Positions 8,324-16,324 of a stretch of DNA of 64,000 nt are shown one piece after another. The DNA is from Solwaraspora sp. WMMA2056. GTDB lineage: Bacteria > Actinomycetota > Actinomycetes > Mycobacteriales > Micromonosporaceae. The translations under genes and the position numbers were made by a program. The DNA lies in NCBI RefSeq assembly GCF_030345095.1, contig NZ_CP128360.1:4650001-4714000 (forward strand), given 5' to 3'. Below the pieces are notes generated by a model. It ran no database searches and was not told the DNA's origin. It saw nothing but the letters and a program-made list of their open reading frames with translations. Numbering within the stretch: position 1 is the first letter of the stretch; every line of letters starts with the position of its first letter.

Positions 8324-9011
8324 CCGGCGCCGCCGCCCGCTCCCGCAGATAGGCGTCCAACTGCGCCGCCCCGACCAGCATCGCCCGGCCCCGCGCCGAC
8401 AACCGGTCGCGCCAGCCCCGCAGCGTCGCCTCCAACGGGGCCACCCCGCCGGCGTCACGGACCTGCGCGATCAGCGGGGCGACCTGCGCCAACAGGTGGC
8501 CGCCCCGCCGCAACTGATGGATCAGCAGCACGTCCCGTACGTCGTGCGCGTCGTAGACGCGGTACCCGGTCCGCCGGTCCCGGCTCGGCCGGACCAGCCC
8601 GGCCGCCTCCCACTTGCGCAGCGTCGCCGGCCGCAGCCCGAGCCGGGCCGCCAACGGGCCGATGAACGTCCCGCCGGGCACCGGGGCGACCGGGGTCAGC
8701 TCGCGCAGCGCCGCCTCGACAGCCCGCACGGTACGCCGGTCCTCCCCCAACTGACAGTGGCTGTCGTCGATGATCCGCAACGCCTCGTCGACCGCGTCCC
8801 GGTTCACCGCCCGCATGACCGCCGTCGCCGTGGCGTGACCGTGCCCGCGTACCAGCGCGACGAACGCCCGCAACGACTGCGCGTGCAGCGGCGTGTAGCA
8901 GCGGTGACCGGCGGCGGTCCGCGCGGCCGCCGGCAGCACACCGGCGTCCTCGTAGTTGCGGACCGCCTGCGTGGACAGACCGTGCTCACGCGCCAGGTCC
9001 ACCGGCCGCAT
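8313..9011 (-). CDS. twin-headed MerR-family regulator (first)
   Basis: Regulator of 232 residues with two MerR-type helix-turn-helix regions. The first (1-40, MRPVDLAREHGLSTQAVRNYEDAG) is the canonical N-terminal head. The second (about 115-180, IGPLAARLGLRPATLRKWEAAG, then GYRVYDAHDVRDVLLIHQL) is in the C-terminal half, where most MerR proteins hold a sensor domain. ATG 9011 follows a GGGGGAG run. It is divergent from the esterase-like gene at 9103, sharing a 91-bp promoter that contains an 18-bp palindrome. A paralogue with the same layout lies at 10768-11526. The inducer is unknown. Confidence 0.85.
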   Translation of the reverse strand: MRPVDLAREHGLSTQAVRNYEDAGVLPAAARTAAGHRCYTPLHAQSLRAFVALVRGHGHATATAVMRAVNRDAVDEALRIIDDSHCQLGEDRRTVRAVEAALRELTPVAPVPGGTFIGPLAARLGLRPATLRKWEAAGLVRPSRDRRTGYRVYDAHDVRDVLLIHQLRRGGHLLAQVAPLIAQVRDAGGVAPLEATLRGWRDRLSARGRAMLVGAAQLDAYLRERAAAPVSR

Positions 9012-9081
9012 CGACTCCCCCTCGTTTGAAGGTTCACCGGGCATCGACAGCGTGTCGGACACACAAACCTTCCACCGTCGA

Positions 9082-9099
9082 TTCAACGATACCGTTGAA
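9082..9099 (+). promoter_or_regulatory. palindromic operator in the MerR/esterase divergent promoter
   Basis: TTCAACG-ATAC-CGTTGAA is a perfect 7+4+7 palindrome ending three bases before the ATG at 9103. Its place between the regulator and the divergent target fits a MerR-type site. No Shine-Dalgarno can be recognised between it and the ATG, so the mRNA may be leaderless or the operator may overlap the ribosome-binding region. Confidence 0.5.
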
Positions 9100-9102
9100 G
9101 CA

Positions 9103-10269
9103 ATGACCATCACGGACCTGGCCCGCCCCGCCGACGGCGACGCCATCTCGGCGTTCCTGCGGGCACAGCCCACCCGCCCCCTGCTGCTCGGCCTCGGCGA
9201 AGCCCGGCACTTCGTCGGTGAACTGGGCGAACTACGCAACGAGATCTTCCGCCACCTCGTCACCCACGAGGGCTACCGGTCGATCGCCATCGAAAGCGAC
9301 TGCCTGCGGGGCCTGCTCGTCGACGACCACATCGCCACCGGCGCCGGCAGCATCGACGACGTCATGCGCGACGGCTTCAGCCACCAGTTCGGCACCTCGC
9401 CGGCCAACCGCGACCTCGTACGCTGGATGCGGACCTACAACGACGACCACGACCACCAGCTGCGGTTCTTCGGCATCGACGGCCCACTGGAGTACTGGGC
9501 GGACAGCCCTCGGACGGCACTGACCGCCCTGCACGACCTGCTCGACGGCCCACTGCCCTGCACCCAGGAGACCCTCGACGCGCTGCTGGGACCCGACGAC
9601 CGCTGGTCGGACGAGGCCACCGTACGGGACCCGTCCCGGTCGATCGGCCGGTCCGCCGACGCCCGCCAACTCCGGCTGATCACCGACGACCTGCTGGCGC
9701 TGACCGACACCCAGCTGCCGCAGCTGGACCCTCCGCGCCGCGAACGGGCACAGCTGTACGGGCGTACCGCACTCGGTCTGCTGCGATACCACCACGCGAT
9801 GGCCGACCCGTCCCCGGACCGACTGTCCCGACTGTCCGCGCTGCGCGACGCCATGATGGCCGCGAACCTGCTCGCCGCCGCCGACCACGGCCCCACCCTG
9901 GTCTTCGCCCACAACCTGCACCTGCAGCGCCACCCCGCCGTGCTGACCCTCGGCGACCAGCGGCTACGGATGTGGAGCGCCGGCGCGATCACCGCGACCC
10001 GCCTCGGTGACCGGTACGCCTACCTGGCCTCGGCCTTCGGCACGCTCGGCGACGACGCCCCGGCACCGGACACCGTCGAAGGTGCCCTGGCCACGCTGGG
10101 CTGGGACAACTGCCTCGTGGACGCCCACGCCCTGGCCCGCGCCCACGCCACAGCGGCGACACGGGTCAGCGAGGACTTCGCCTACTTCCCGCTGGAGCCG
10201 GCCCACCTCGACACCGTCGACGGCGTCGTCTTCGTCAACCAGGCCCGTCAGCTGCAGGATCCGTGGTGA
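9103..10269 (+). CDS. erythromycin esterase-like protein
   Basis: Protein of 388 residues related to the EreA/EreB superfamily, metal-independent hydrolases that open macrolide lactones. LLLGLGEARHFVGELGELR (about 27-45) corresponds to the GEAxHxxxE motif, with H36 and E40 in catalytic positions. IAIESDC follows, as does a later His-bearing strand VFAHNLHLQRH. Family members also act on other esters, and drug resistance is not shown. It is divergent from a twin-headed MerR gene and probably controlled by it. Its 3' end overlaps the convergent DUF6194 gene by 35 bases. Confidence 0.82.
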   Translation: MTITDLARPADGDAISAFLRAQPTRPLLLGLGEARHFVGELGELRNEIFRHLVTHEGYRSIAIESDCLRGLLVDDHIATGAGSIDDVMRDGFSHQFGTSPANRDLVRWMRTYNDDHDHQLRFFGIDGPLEYWADSPRTALTALHDLLDGPLPCTQETLDALLGPDDRWSDEATVRDPSRSIGRSADARQLRLITDDLLALTDTQLPQLDPPRRERAQLYGRTALGLLRYHHAMADPSPDRLSRLSALRDAMMAANLLAAADHGPTLVFAHNLHLQRHPAVLTLGDQRLRMWSAGAITATRLGDRYAYLASAFGTLGDDAPAPDTVEGALATLGWDNCLVDAHALARAHATAATRVSEDFAYFPLEPAHLDTVDGVVFVNQARQLQDPW

Positions 10270-10714
10270 CCCGGCGCGTCCCGCGACCCTGATCACGCCG
10301 GTGGGCCGCGACCAGCAGGTCCCGCACCAGCGACGCGGTCCGCGTACCGGGGTCGACCACCGCCAACCAGCCGGCGCCACCGTAGACGGGATGGGCGAAC
10401 ACGGTGTCGGCGGCTGCGGGATCGACCCCGGCCGGGTCCTGCCCGACGTGACGCCGCACCTCGTCGCGGCCCACGGCGATGTTGAGCCGGAACACCCCGG
10501 GCCGGTCCAGCCGCGACGACGTGTCACCGGGGTAGTCCTTGGTCACGATCGTCGCGAACGGCTGACGCCGGGCCGGGACCGTGCCGTCGGGTGAGACGTA
10601 GAAGAACGTGTCACCCCAGCTGATCGGCGGCGTGCCGTCGCCGACGGCCGGCCGCAGCACCAGTACGTCGTCGCCGAGGCCGGCGACGAAAGCGATGATC
10701 TCTTCCTGTGTCAC
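10235..10714 (-). CDS. DUF6194 family protein
   Basis: Conserved actinobacterial protein of 159 residues, from GTG 10714. Recognised from EEIIAFV near the start, then ISWGDTFFYVSPDG and QPFATIVTKDYPGDTSSRL, features of the DUF6194 family; no activity is established. The C-terminal end (residues 135-159) is Arg/Asp-rich and lies partly within the 3' overlap with the esterase-like gene. It is divergent from the second MerR gene, so it may be a target of that regulator. Confidence 0.75.
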   Translation of the reverse strand: MTQEEIIAFVAGLGDDVLVLRPAVGDGTPPISWGDTFFYVSPDGTVPARRQPFATIVTKDYPGDTSSRLDRPGVFRLNIAVGRDEVRRHVGQDPAGVDPAAADTVFAHPVYGGAGWLAVVDPGTRTASLVRDLLVAAHRRDQGRGTRRVTTDPAADGPG

Positions 10715-10740
10715 CGTTCCAGCGTTACATTGCAGTGCTC

Positions 10741-10791
10741 GTGGAGACTTCACGCTCACGATCAGCGGTGAACGGGGCCGCATGTCTCCAC
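10741..10791 (+). promoter_or_regulatory. inverted repeat in DUF6194/MerR divergent region
   Basis: GTGGAGAC (10741-10748) and GTCTCCAC (10784-10791) are exact reverse complements 35 bases apart. They lie between or inside the two divergent gene starts. It is a candidate autoregulatory site for the MerR protein; support is limited to the symmetry and position. Confidence 0.3.
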
Positions 10792-11526
10792 TCGGGGGCC
10801 GTCGGTGCCCGCTCAGCGGCGCTGCGTACGGTCGACGTCGCCCGCCGGGCCGGGTACGGCGTCCAGCAGATCCGCAATCTGGAACGCGACGGCGTCCTGC
10901 CGCCGGCGCATCGCACCGCCGCCGGCCACCGCATCTACGGGGAACTGCACCTGCGGTGCGCGCTGGCCTACCGGCACCTGGCCGCCGCGACGGCACCGGC
11001 CGACGCCCGCCGGATCGTCACCGCAGCACACCAGGGCACGCCCGCCGTGATGCTCGCGCTGCTCGACGCCGCACACGCCCGGCTGCACACCGAACGCGCC
11101 GCCCTGCGCCGGGCCCAGCTGGCCGCCGAGGCCATCGCCGCCGAACCGATCACCGACGTACGGGTGTCCGACGCGATGGGCATCTCCGAACTCGCCGCCG
11201 CCCTCGGCGTACGCCCGTCGACCCTGCGGCACTGGCACGCCGAAGGTCTCGTCGTGCCCGACCGGGCCGGCACCACCCGGCGGTACACCCCGGAGCAGGT
11301 CCGCGACGCGCGGATCGTGCACCAGCTGCGGGCCGCCGGCTACCGGGTCGCGCCATTGCGCGCACTGATGCCGCAGCTACGGACCGCCCGCAGGTCGGCC
11401 GACGTCCGTACCGCGCTCGCGGCCCGCGACGCCGCGATCACCGCCCGGTCCCGGTCCCTGCTCGACGCCGCCGCCGAGCTCGGTACGGTGTCGACCCTCA
11501 CCGCCGCCCGGGAACCTGTGTCGTGA
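10768..11526 (+). CDS. twin-headed MerR-family regulator (second)
   Basis: Regulator of about 252 residues. The first head (about 19-60) reads LRTVDVARRAGYGVQQIRN and the second (about 138-200) ISELAAALGVRPSTLRHW, then RRYTPEQVRDARIVHQLRAAGY. A helical linker (about 65-130) separates them. The start is uncertain: GTG 10741, GTG 10768 and CTG 10822 are all in frame and none has a good Shine-Dalgarno. 10768 is a compromise. The TGA overlaps the ATG of the DUF3626 gene by one base, so the two are translationally coupled. It shares the layout of the gene at 8313-9011 and is probably an old duplicate. Confidence 0.8.
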   Translation: MNGAACLHSGAVGARSAALRTVDVARRAGYGVQQIRNLERDGVLPPAHRTAAGHRIYGELHLRCALAYRHLAAATAPADARRIVTAAHQGTPAVMLALLDAAHARLHTERAALRRAQLAAEAIAAEPITDVRVSDAMGISELAAALGVRPSTLRHWHAEGLVVPDRAGTTRRYTPEQVRDARIVHQLRAAGYRVAPLRALMPQLRTARRSADVRTALAARDAAITARSRSLLDAAAELGTVSTLTAAREPVS

Positions 11527-12356
11527 TGAGCCCCTACCAGCGCGCGATCGACCATGTCGCCGCCCGATCGGTCGGCCCACCGCTGGATCCGACGGTCCCG
11601 GTCACCGTCAACTTCCACCCCGACCGCCTCGCCGGGCACCGTACCGTCATCGACGCCCTCGCCGACGACGGCCGGTACCTGTCCCAGTTCGTCACCGCGA
11701 TCAGCAACGGCGGGCTCACCGCCCACCCCGGCGGTGACCGGTGGCGCTGGGAGAGCACCATGTTCGGCGGCGCCTACGACGACGCGCCCGCGCACCACCG
11801 ACCGGTGTACGGGGCGCTCGACCACCGCCACCGGCCCGGGGGCGCGGCGCGCCGGTTCGGCTCGTGTCACCTGCGGCTGTCGCCGACCGTGCTGGACCGG
11901 TGCACCTTCTGCTATCCGGACAGCGTGTTCGACCCGACCATGTTCGGTGTCGCCGCCTCCTGCGCGTTGGTGGACCTGCTGGCCGCCGCCGCACACGACG
12001 ACCCGCTCGACGCCTACGTCGAGGCTCAGGTGCACGGCCCGGTCCGTCTCGACCGCGACGTCGCCGCACTGGTCCTCGACCCGTCGTACCGGGACACCCC
12101 GGTGGAGGCCGCCGCCCGGCGGTCGTCCTGCCCGCTGGAATGGCACCGCGGCTTCCAGCTGGACGTCGCCACACTGCGCCGCCACCACGACTACCGGGGC
12201 GCCCGGTACGTCGACCTCGGCGTCCGGCTCGCCGTCGACGGCACGCTCACCCCACGGATCATCGGCGACGCCGCCCGCACCGGCCGGTACGACCCGCAGG
12301 ACCTCAAACGGGTCTGGCACTACCTCGCCCGGTTCGGGGCACCGGACCCGGGCTGA
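11526..12356 (+). CDS. DUF3626 family protein
   Basis: Conserved protein of 276 residues. VTVNFHPDRL (about 26-35), SNGGLTAHPGGDRWRWES and FGGAYDDAPAHHRPVYGALDH are the blocks typical of DUF3626, a family of unknown biochemistry. The several conserved His, Asp and Arg residues in these blocks suggest an enzyme. The start codon overlaps the upstream MerR stop (TGATG), which sets the frame and implies co-expression. The open frame continues upstream across the MerR gene, but that stretch is Arg/Pro-rich noise. Confidence 0.82.
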   Translation: MSPYQRAIDHVAARSVGPPLDPTVPVTVNFHPDRLAGHRTVIDALADDGRYLSQFVTAISNGGLTAHPGGDRWRWESTMFGGAYDDAPAHHRPVYGALDHRHRPGGAARRFGSCHLRLSPTVLDRCTFCYPDSVFDPTMFGVAASCALVDLLAAAAHDDPLDAYVEAQVHGPVRLDRDVAALVLDPSYRDTPVEAAARRSSCPLEWHRGFQLDVATLRRHHDYRGARYVDLGVRLAVDGTLTPRIIGDAARTGRYDPQDLKRVWHYLARFGAPDPG

Positions 12357-12386
12357 CCCCTGCGGCGCGCCGACGCCGGTGACGCC

Positions 12387-13136
12387 TCACCGCCGCCGTG
12401 CCCGCACCAGGACCCGACGTGAGTGGGCGACGAACACCCCGTCGGCGACAATCCGCCGGTGCACCGCCGCCAACTCGTCGCGGTACCGCTCGACGGTGAA
12501 CCCCGGCACCGTCCAGACGACCTTACGCAGGAACACGATCACCGCCGCGATGTCGAAGAACTCCATCCGCAGCGACTCCATCCGCAGGTCGACCACGTCC
12601 AGACCGGCCCCCGTCGCGGCGTCGCGGATCCGGTCCGGGTGCTGATCGGTACGTGGCGGCACCGACACACCCAACGCCGCCCGCAACTCACCGACCGAGT
12701 CCGGACCGATCTGCTGCGACAGGTACGTCCCGCCGCGTTCCAATACCCGCGCTACCTCGGGCCAGCGCACCACCGTCGGATGCCGACTCACGACCAGGTC
12801 TAAGACGCCGTCGCGAAACGGCAGGTCCTCGTCCTCGGTGGCGTGCACGACGGTCGCCCCGAGCGGGGTGAGCCGCTCGCGGGCCACCTCGACGTTCGGC
12901 GGCCAGCCTTCCGTGGCCACCAGGACGGGCGGCGGTGCCGCCACCGTGGCCAGCACCTCACCGCCGCCGGTCTGCAAGTCCACCGCCCGTCGGGCGCCGG
13001 CCATCCGCTCGCCCAACAGAGCGGAGTATCCCCAGGACGGGCGCCGCTCGGTTGCCCGGCCGGCGAACCAGGTGAAGTCCCAGCCGGCCACCGGCACCGC
13101 CGTCGCCTCGGCGACGTACTCATCGAAGGTCGGCAC
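12387..13136 (-). CDS. class I SAM-dependent methyltransferase
   Basis: Methyltransferase-fold protein of 249 residues, from GTG 13136. The SAM loop is AVDLQTGGGEVLATV (about 53-67), where DLQTGGGE replaces the usual DxGxGxG. Further down, VVHATEDEDLPFRDGVLDLVVSRH holds motifs II-III, and ARVLERGGTYLSQQIG is the strand-four/post-IV region. Such proteins in actinomycetes often modify small molecules; the substrate is unknown. It lies alone, convergent with the DUF3626 gene after a 30-bp gap, and follows the endonuclease-like gene on the same strand. Confidence 0.85.
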   Translation of the reverse strand: MPTFDEYVAEATAVPVAGWDFTWFAGRATERRPSWGYSALLGERMAGARRAVDLQTGGGEVLATVAAPPPVLVATEGWPPNVEVARERLTPLGATVVHATEDEDLPFRDGVLDLVVSRHPTVVRWPEVARVLERGGTYLSQQIGPDSVGELRAALGVSVPPRTDQHPDRIRDAATGAGLDVVDLRMESLRMEFFDIAAVIVFLRKVVWTVPGFTVERYRDELAAVHRRIVADGVFVAHSRRVLVRARRR

Positions 13137-13168
13137 CGGCTGATTCTTTCGTCGGGCCGGTCGGGGCC

Positions 13169-13678
13169 TCAACCGGATAACGGCGGCGGCGTGGCCGTCG
13201 GGCCGGAGTTGGACGTCGCGTCCCGTGCCACAAGGTGCGTTTGCAGGTACGCCCGCACCTTGTCCAGCAGGGCGGGATTCTCCTCGACCGCCCATGTCAC
13301 CAGATTGCAGCGGTGGCAGAGCAACTGCCGGACGACTCCGCTGCGGTGGTCGTGGTCGACCGCCAGGCGCCGTGGCGCACCGCCACGGCCGCGCGCTGTC
13401 TCGGACTGGCCGCAGATCGCGCACCGCCCTGCCTGGTCGGCCAGCATCTGCTCGTACTGCGCCGAGGTGAGGTTGTACTTCTCGCGCAGGACCTGCGCGT
13501 GCGAGACGCGGTCGCCGTCCTTGGTCGCGTAGCGGGCACGTTTGTCCGCCAGGATGCAGGCCTTGCATGGTCTGCGGGGCAGCGCCGAGTGCAGCTGGTC
13601 GTAGAAGGCGGTGCGCGGCTTCGTCTGGCCGCATTTTCTGCAGAACACTACGTCGTCACCCACTACTGCACCATACAA
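13169..13678 (-). CDS. endonuclease VII-like HNH protein
   Basis: Protein of 169 residues with two zinc clusters. N-terminal C13/C16 and C38/C41 make a zinc ribbon. C86/C89 with C121/C124 frame the catalytic DHDH (108-111) in RLAVDHDHRSGVVRQLLCHRCN, the T4 endonuclease VII (recombination endonuclease VII) motif. Enzymes of this family cut branched DNA and are common in phages and mobile DNA. The start is uncertain: TTG 13678, or GTG 13663. Codon use is more mixed and AT-richer than in the neighbours, and the upstream region is strikingly AT-rich, suggesting transfer. Confidence 0.85.
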   Translation of the reverse strand: MYGAVVGDDVVFCRKCGQTKPRTAFYDQLHSALPRRPCKACILADKRARYATKDGDRVSHAQVLREKYNLTSAQYEQMLADQAGRCAICGQSETARGRGGAPRRLAVDHDHRSGVVRQLLCHRCNLVTWAVEENPALLDKVRAYLQTHLVARDATSNSGPTATPPPLSG

Positions 13679-13737
13679 CCTGTGTGTTGTTGCCGCATAA
13701 CTGTCATTATGGTGTCTGGCGTCCTCAGGTAAGGCGG

Positions 13738-13787
13738 GTGACTCAATTATTGGATTGTCGTTATCGGCAATCCAATAATTGGGTCAC
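13738..13787. repeat. AT-rich 20-bp inverted repeat
   Basis: Arms 13738-13757 and 13768-13787 pair at 19 of 20 positions (14 inner pairs perfect: CAATTATTGGATTG) around a ten-base loop. The sequence is mostly A/T in a genome that is otherwise about three-quarters GC. It lies in the 247-bp gap between two divergent genes, so it is not a terminator. It could be an operator, the end of a lost mobile element or a recombination site. Confidence 0.7.
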
Positions 13788-13925
13788 GTAGTGGCCGTAA
13801 GCGATGGCGGGCGACTGGTCCGCTGCGGATCTCCCCCGTGCACACGCACCGTCGGCGCTGGACACCATGTGCCACCATCGTCCGGGTTGCTCCCACCGGA
13901 CTGATCAGAGAATGCGAGGGACGGG

Positions 13926-14623
13926 ATGAGGGCAGACCACTACGACGGCTTCGCTCGCAGCTACGCGCAGGAGAACGAGTCGGGTCTGTTCAACGCTCAC
14001 TACGAGCGGCCGGCGATGCTCGCACTCGCAGGCGATGTCCACGGTCGCCGGATCCTCGACGCCGGGTGTGGCGCCGGGCCCCTGTTCGAAGCGCTCCGCA
14101 CCAGAGGCGCCATCGTGACCGGGTTCGACGCCAGCCCTGCCATGATCGAACTGGCACGACAGAAGCTGGGCGAGGACGCCGACCTACAGGTGGCCGACAT
14201 CAGCCTGCCGCTACCGTACGCCGACGACACCTTCGACGACGTCGTCGTCTCACTCGTGCTGCACTACCTGCAGGACTGGACGGCACCACTGGCCGAGCTG
14301 CGGCGCGTGCTCAAGCCCGGGGGCCGCCTTCTGCTGTCGGTCAACCACCCCCGCATCCTCGAGTCGAGCGACCCCAGCGCCGACTACTTCGCCGTCACGC
14401 CGTACTCGTTCGAGTACACGTTCGGCGAGGAACGCGCGATGCTGACCTTCTGGCACCGTCCCCTGCATGCCATGACCGACGCGTTCATCCGGGCCGGCTT
14501 CCGGATCGCGGTCGTCAGTGAGCCGCCCTTCTCACCCGACACCCCACGCGAACTGCTCCCGCCCGACCTCGGCGGCCGGACGGCCTTCATCTGCTTCATC
14601 TTTTCGTCCTGGAAGCACACTGA
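13926..14623 (+). CDS. class I SAM methyltransferase with a terminal frameshift
   Basis: Small methyltransferase of about 232 residues. The SAM-binding loop is RRILDAGCGAGPLFEAL (about 40-56), followed by VTGFDASPAMIELAR, VVSLVLHYLQDW and ELRRVLKPGGRLLLSV. Translated as given, the frame loses its stop near the last strand and runs on to 15392. One extra T in the run at 14601-14604 would give FIFFVLEAH and a stop at 14621-14623, the expected final beta strand and length. This is either a one-base deletion in the genome or a sequencing error. The catalytic core is intact either way. Start ATG 13926 has GGGACGGG upstream. Confidence 0.8.
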
Positions 14624-14700
14624 GGCCGCTGCTCCGAAGACCGCGCCTGGTGAACACCGTCGAACCGGCCACGGCCAGTGGAGGCCCCAACGCGGCATGA

Positions 14701-14913
14701 GCCAGGGCGCTGGCGGGCCATCCGGCTGCGGCCGACGAACCCCCGCCCCCGACGGCGCGGCTCCTCGCCCACCTGGTGGCATCGGCGACCGCACCGCGCG
14801 CCACGACACAGCAGCGCATCGACGCCGACCTGCAGACCTGGCGAGTGCTCAACGGCGACGTCCTGTCCTTCGACGAACCTGCCGCGCGCCGGTTCGTCAC
14901 AAGCCCGCCGAGG
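14701..14913 (+). pseudogene. possible C-terminal remnant of an alpha/beta hydrolase
   Basis: A frame without its own start codon reads AGHPAAADEPPPPTARLLAH, then RIDADLQTWRVLNG and SFDEPAARRF. This is reminiscent of the last two helices of some actinobacterial alpha/beta hydrolases (a GHP motif with the catalytic His, then TWRxLNG and PFDE). There is no upstream hydrolase core, and the frame opens into the next gene without a stop. I read the 356-bp stretch 14624-14979 as a decayed gene end. The family assignment is a recollection of pattern, not an alignment. Confidence 0.35.
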
Positions 14914-14979
14914 GTTCGCGCCGACGACACCTGCGGCGGGACGTGGCCGGTGAGCGGCACCCGTTACACTTCGGCGGCG

Positions 14980-16152
14980 ATGGACACCCCGCCGCCGGCC
15001 ACCGCACCCCCGACCCGGCCCTGTGCGCACTGCGGAACCCCGGTGCCGCAACGGGCCGCCGCCGGCAGACCGTTCCGGTACTGCCGCGACAACGACGGCG
15101 CCTGCCAGCGGGCCTCCCGCGCCAACCGGATGCGCCACCGCGACGCGCCGGGCCTGGCCGGACAGCTCGCCCGCAGCTGGGAGCTGGTCGACCGGCTCGA
15201 CCAGATGGTCGGCACCCTGACCGAGACCCTGCACGCCGAACTGTCCCCCGCCGGTGTCGAACGGCGCGTGGCGCAGGTACGCGCCGAAGCCGCCGCCATG
15301 CTCGCCGCCGCCCAGGCCGAACGCGACGACGCCAGACAGGCGGCCGAGTCCGCCGCCGAGGTCGCGGCCACCGCCGGGCGGAACGCGGCTGACGCCGCCG
15401 AGCAGGCCCGGCAGGCCCGGCAGCGGGCCGAGGTGGCGGAGTCCGCCGCCGAGGCGGCCCGGGCGGACGCCGCCACGGCGTACGCCGCGCAGACGACGGC
15501 GCAGCAGCAGGCGGCCGCCGCCGACGCGTTGCGGCAGCAGGCCGCCGCCGACCTGGCGGCTGCCCGTACCGAGCTGGCGGCCCTCACCGCCGCCCGTGAC
15601 GACGACCGACGCACCATCGAAGCCCTGCGCCGCGACCTTGCCGCCGCCGACGAGGCGACGAAACAGGCGGCGACGCGGGCAGCGGACGCGCAGCTGCGGT
15701 GCCGGCAGGCGCAGCAGGAGGCCGAGCAGGCCGCCGCCGACGCCGCGACGGCTCGTGCCGAGGCCGCCGCGCTTGCCGAGACGCTGCGGGAGGTCCGGGC
15801 TGACGCCGACGCGGCCCGCCGCGACGCCGAGCAGGCCACGCGGCGGGCCGATACCGCCGATACCGACGCCGCGTCGGCGCGCGCGGCGGCGGAGACCGCG
15901 AGAGAGGAAGCGGAACAGGCCCGCACCGAGGTGGTCACCGCAGCCTCCCGCGTCGAATCGGCCCAGCACGACCTCGCTGCCCGCACCGCCGAACGGGACG
16001 CCGTCCGGGCCGAACGGGACGCCGCGCTGGCCCGGGTGGCCGAACTGACCCGTCAGGTCAGCGATCTGGCCGGGGCGTTCGCCGCGCTCAGCGCGACCGG
16101 CACCGGCGCACCGGTGACCGCACCGCCGCCGGGCACATCCTCGTCACAGTGA
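14980..16152 (+). CDS. Cys-cluster plus long Ala-rich coiled-coil protein
   Basis: Protein of 390 residues from ATG 14980. The N-terminal 45 residues hold C15, C18, C35 and C42 (CAHCG, YCRDNDGAC), a likely zinc-binding unit, followed by basic residues (RASRANRMRHR). From about 85 to 370 there is an almost uninterrupted Ala/Glu/Gln/Arg heptad pattern, a long coiled coil. The tail is short and Pro/Gly/Ser-rich. The organisation resembles KfrA-like DNA-binding coiled-coil proteins, but no helix-turn-helix is evident. No function is assigned; it may be structural or nucleoid-associated. It is monocistronic. Confidence 0.75.
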   Translation: MDTPPPATAPPTRPCAHCGTPVPQRAAAGRPFRYCRDNDGACQRASRANRMRHRDAPGLAGQLARSWELVDRLDQMVGTLTETLHAELSPAGVERRVAQVRAEAAAMLAAAQAERDDARQAAESAAEVAATAGRNAADAAEQARQARQRAEVAESAAEAARADAATAYAAQTTAQQQAAAADALRQQAAADLAAARTELAALTAARDDDRRTIEALRRDLAAADEATKQAATRAADAQLRCRQAQQEAEQAAADAATARAEAAALAETLREVRADADAARRDAEQATRRADTADTDAASARAAAETAREEAEQARTEVVTAASRVESAQHDLAARTAERDAVRAERDAALARVAELTRQVSDLAGAFAALSATGTGAPVTAPPPGTSSSQ

Positions 16153-16324
16153 CATACATCGCATCCGTGCCGTCACCGGTGTGCCAAACTTCGTTAACGC
16201 CACGTTTCAATCGCCTGACAATGCCCAACGCCGGACCGTGTCGACGCGGCGACGGGCGCCCGCCGGATACGCTCGCACAGGTCGTGCGCGGACTGGCGTC
16301 ACCGGGGCAGCGCCGACCGACGGC

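Noticed and set aside
2328-9000. A genomic island headed by the recombinase
   Set aside because: No flanking direct repeat, tRNA, excision gene or compositional break could be found in this stretch.
10608-11525. A long N-terminal extension of the DUF3626 protein
   Set aside because: The upstream part is Arg/Pro-rich, overlaps the MerR gene in another frame, and the DUF3626 blocks begin right after ATG 11526.
13926-15392. A single 488-residue protein made of methyltransferase plus Arg/Pro-rich tail
   Set aside because: The tail is antigenic-looking Arg/Pro noise overlapping a better gene in another frame, and one inserted T gives a normal methyltransferase end.
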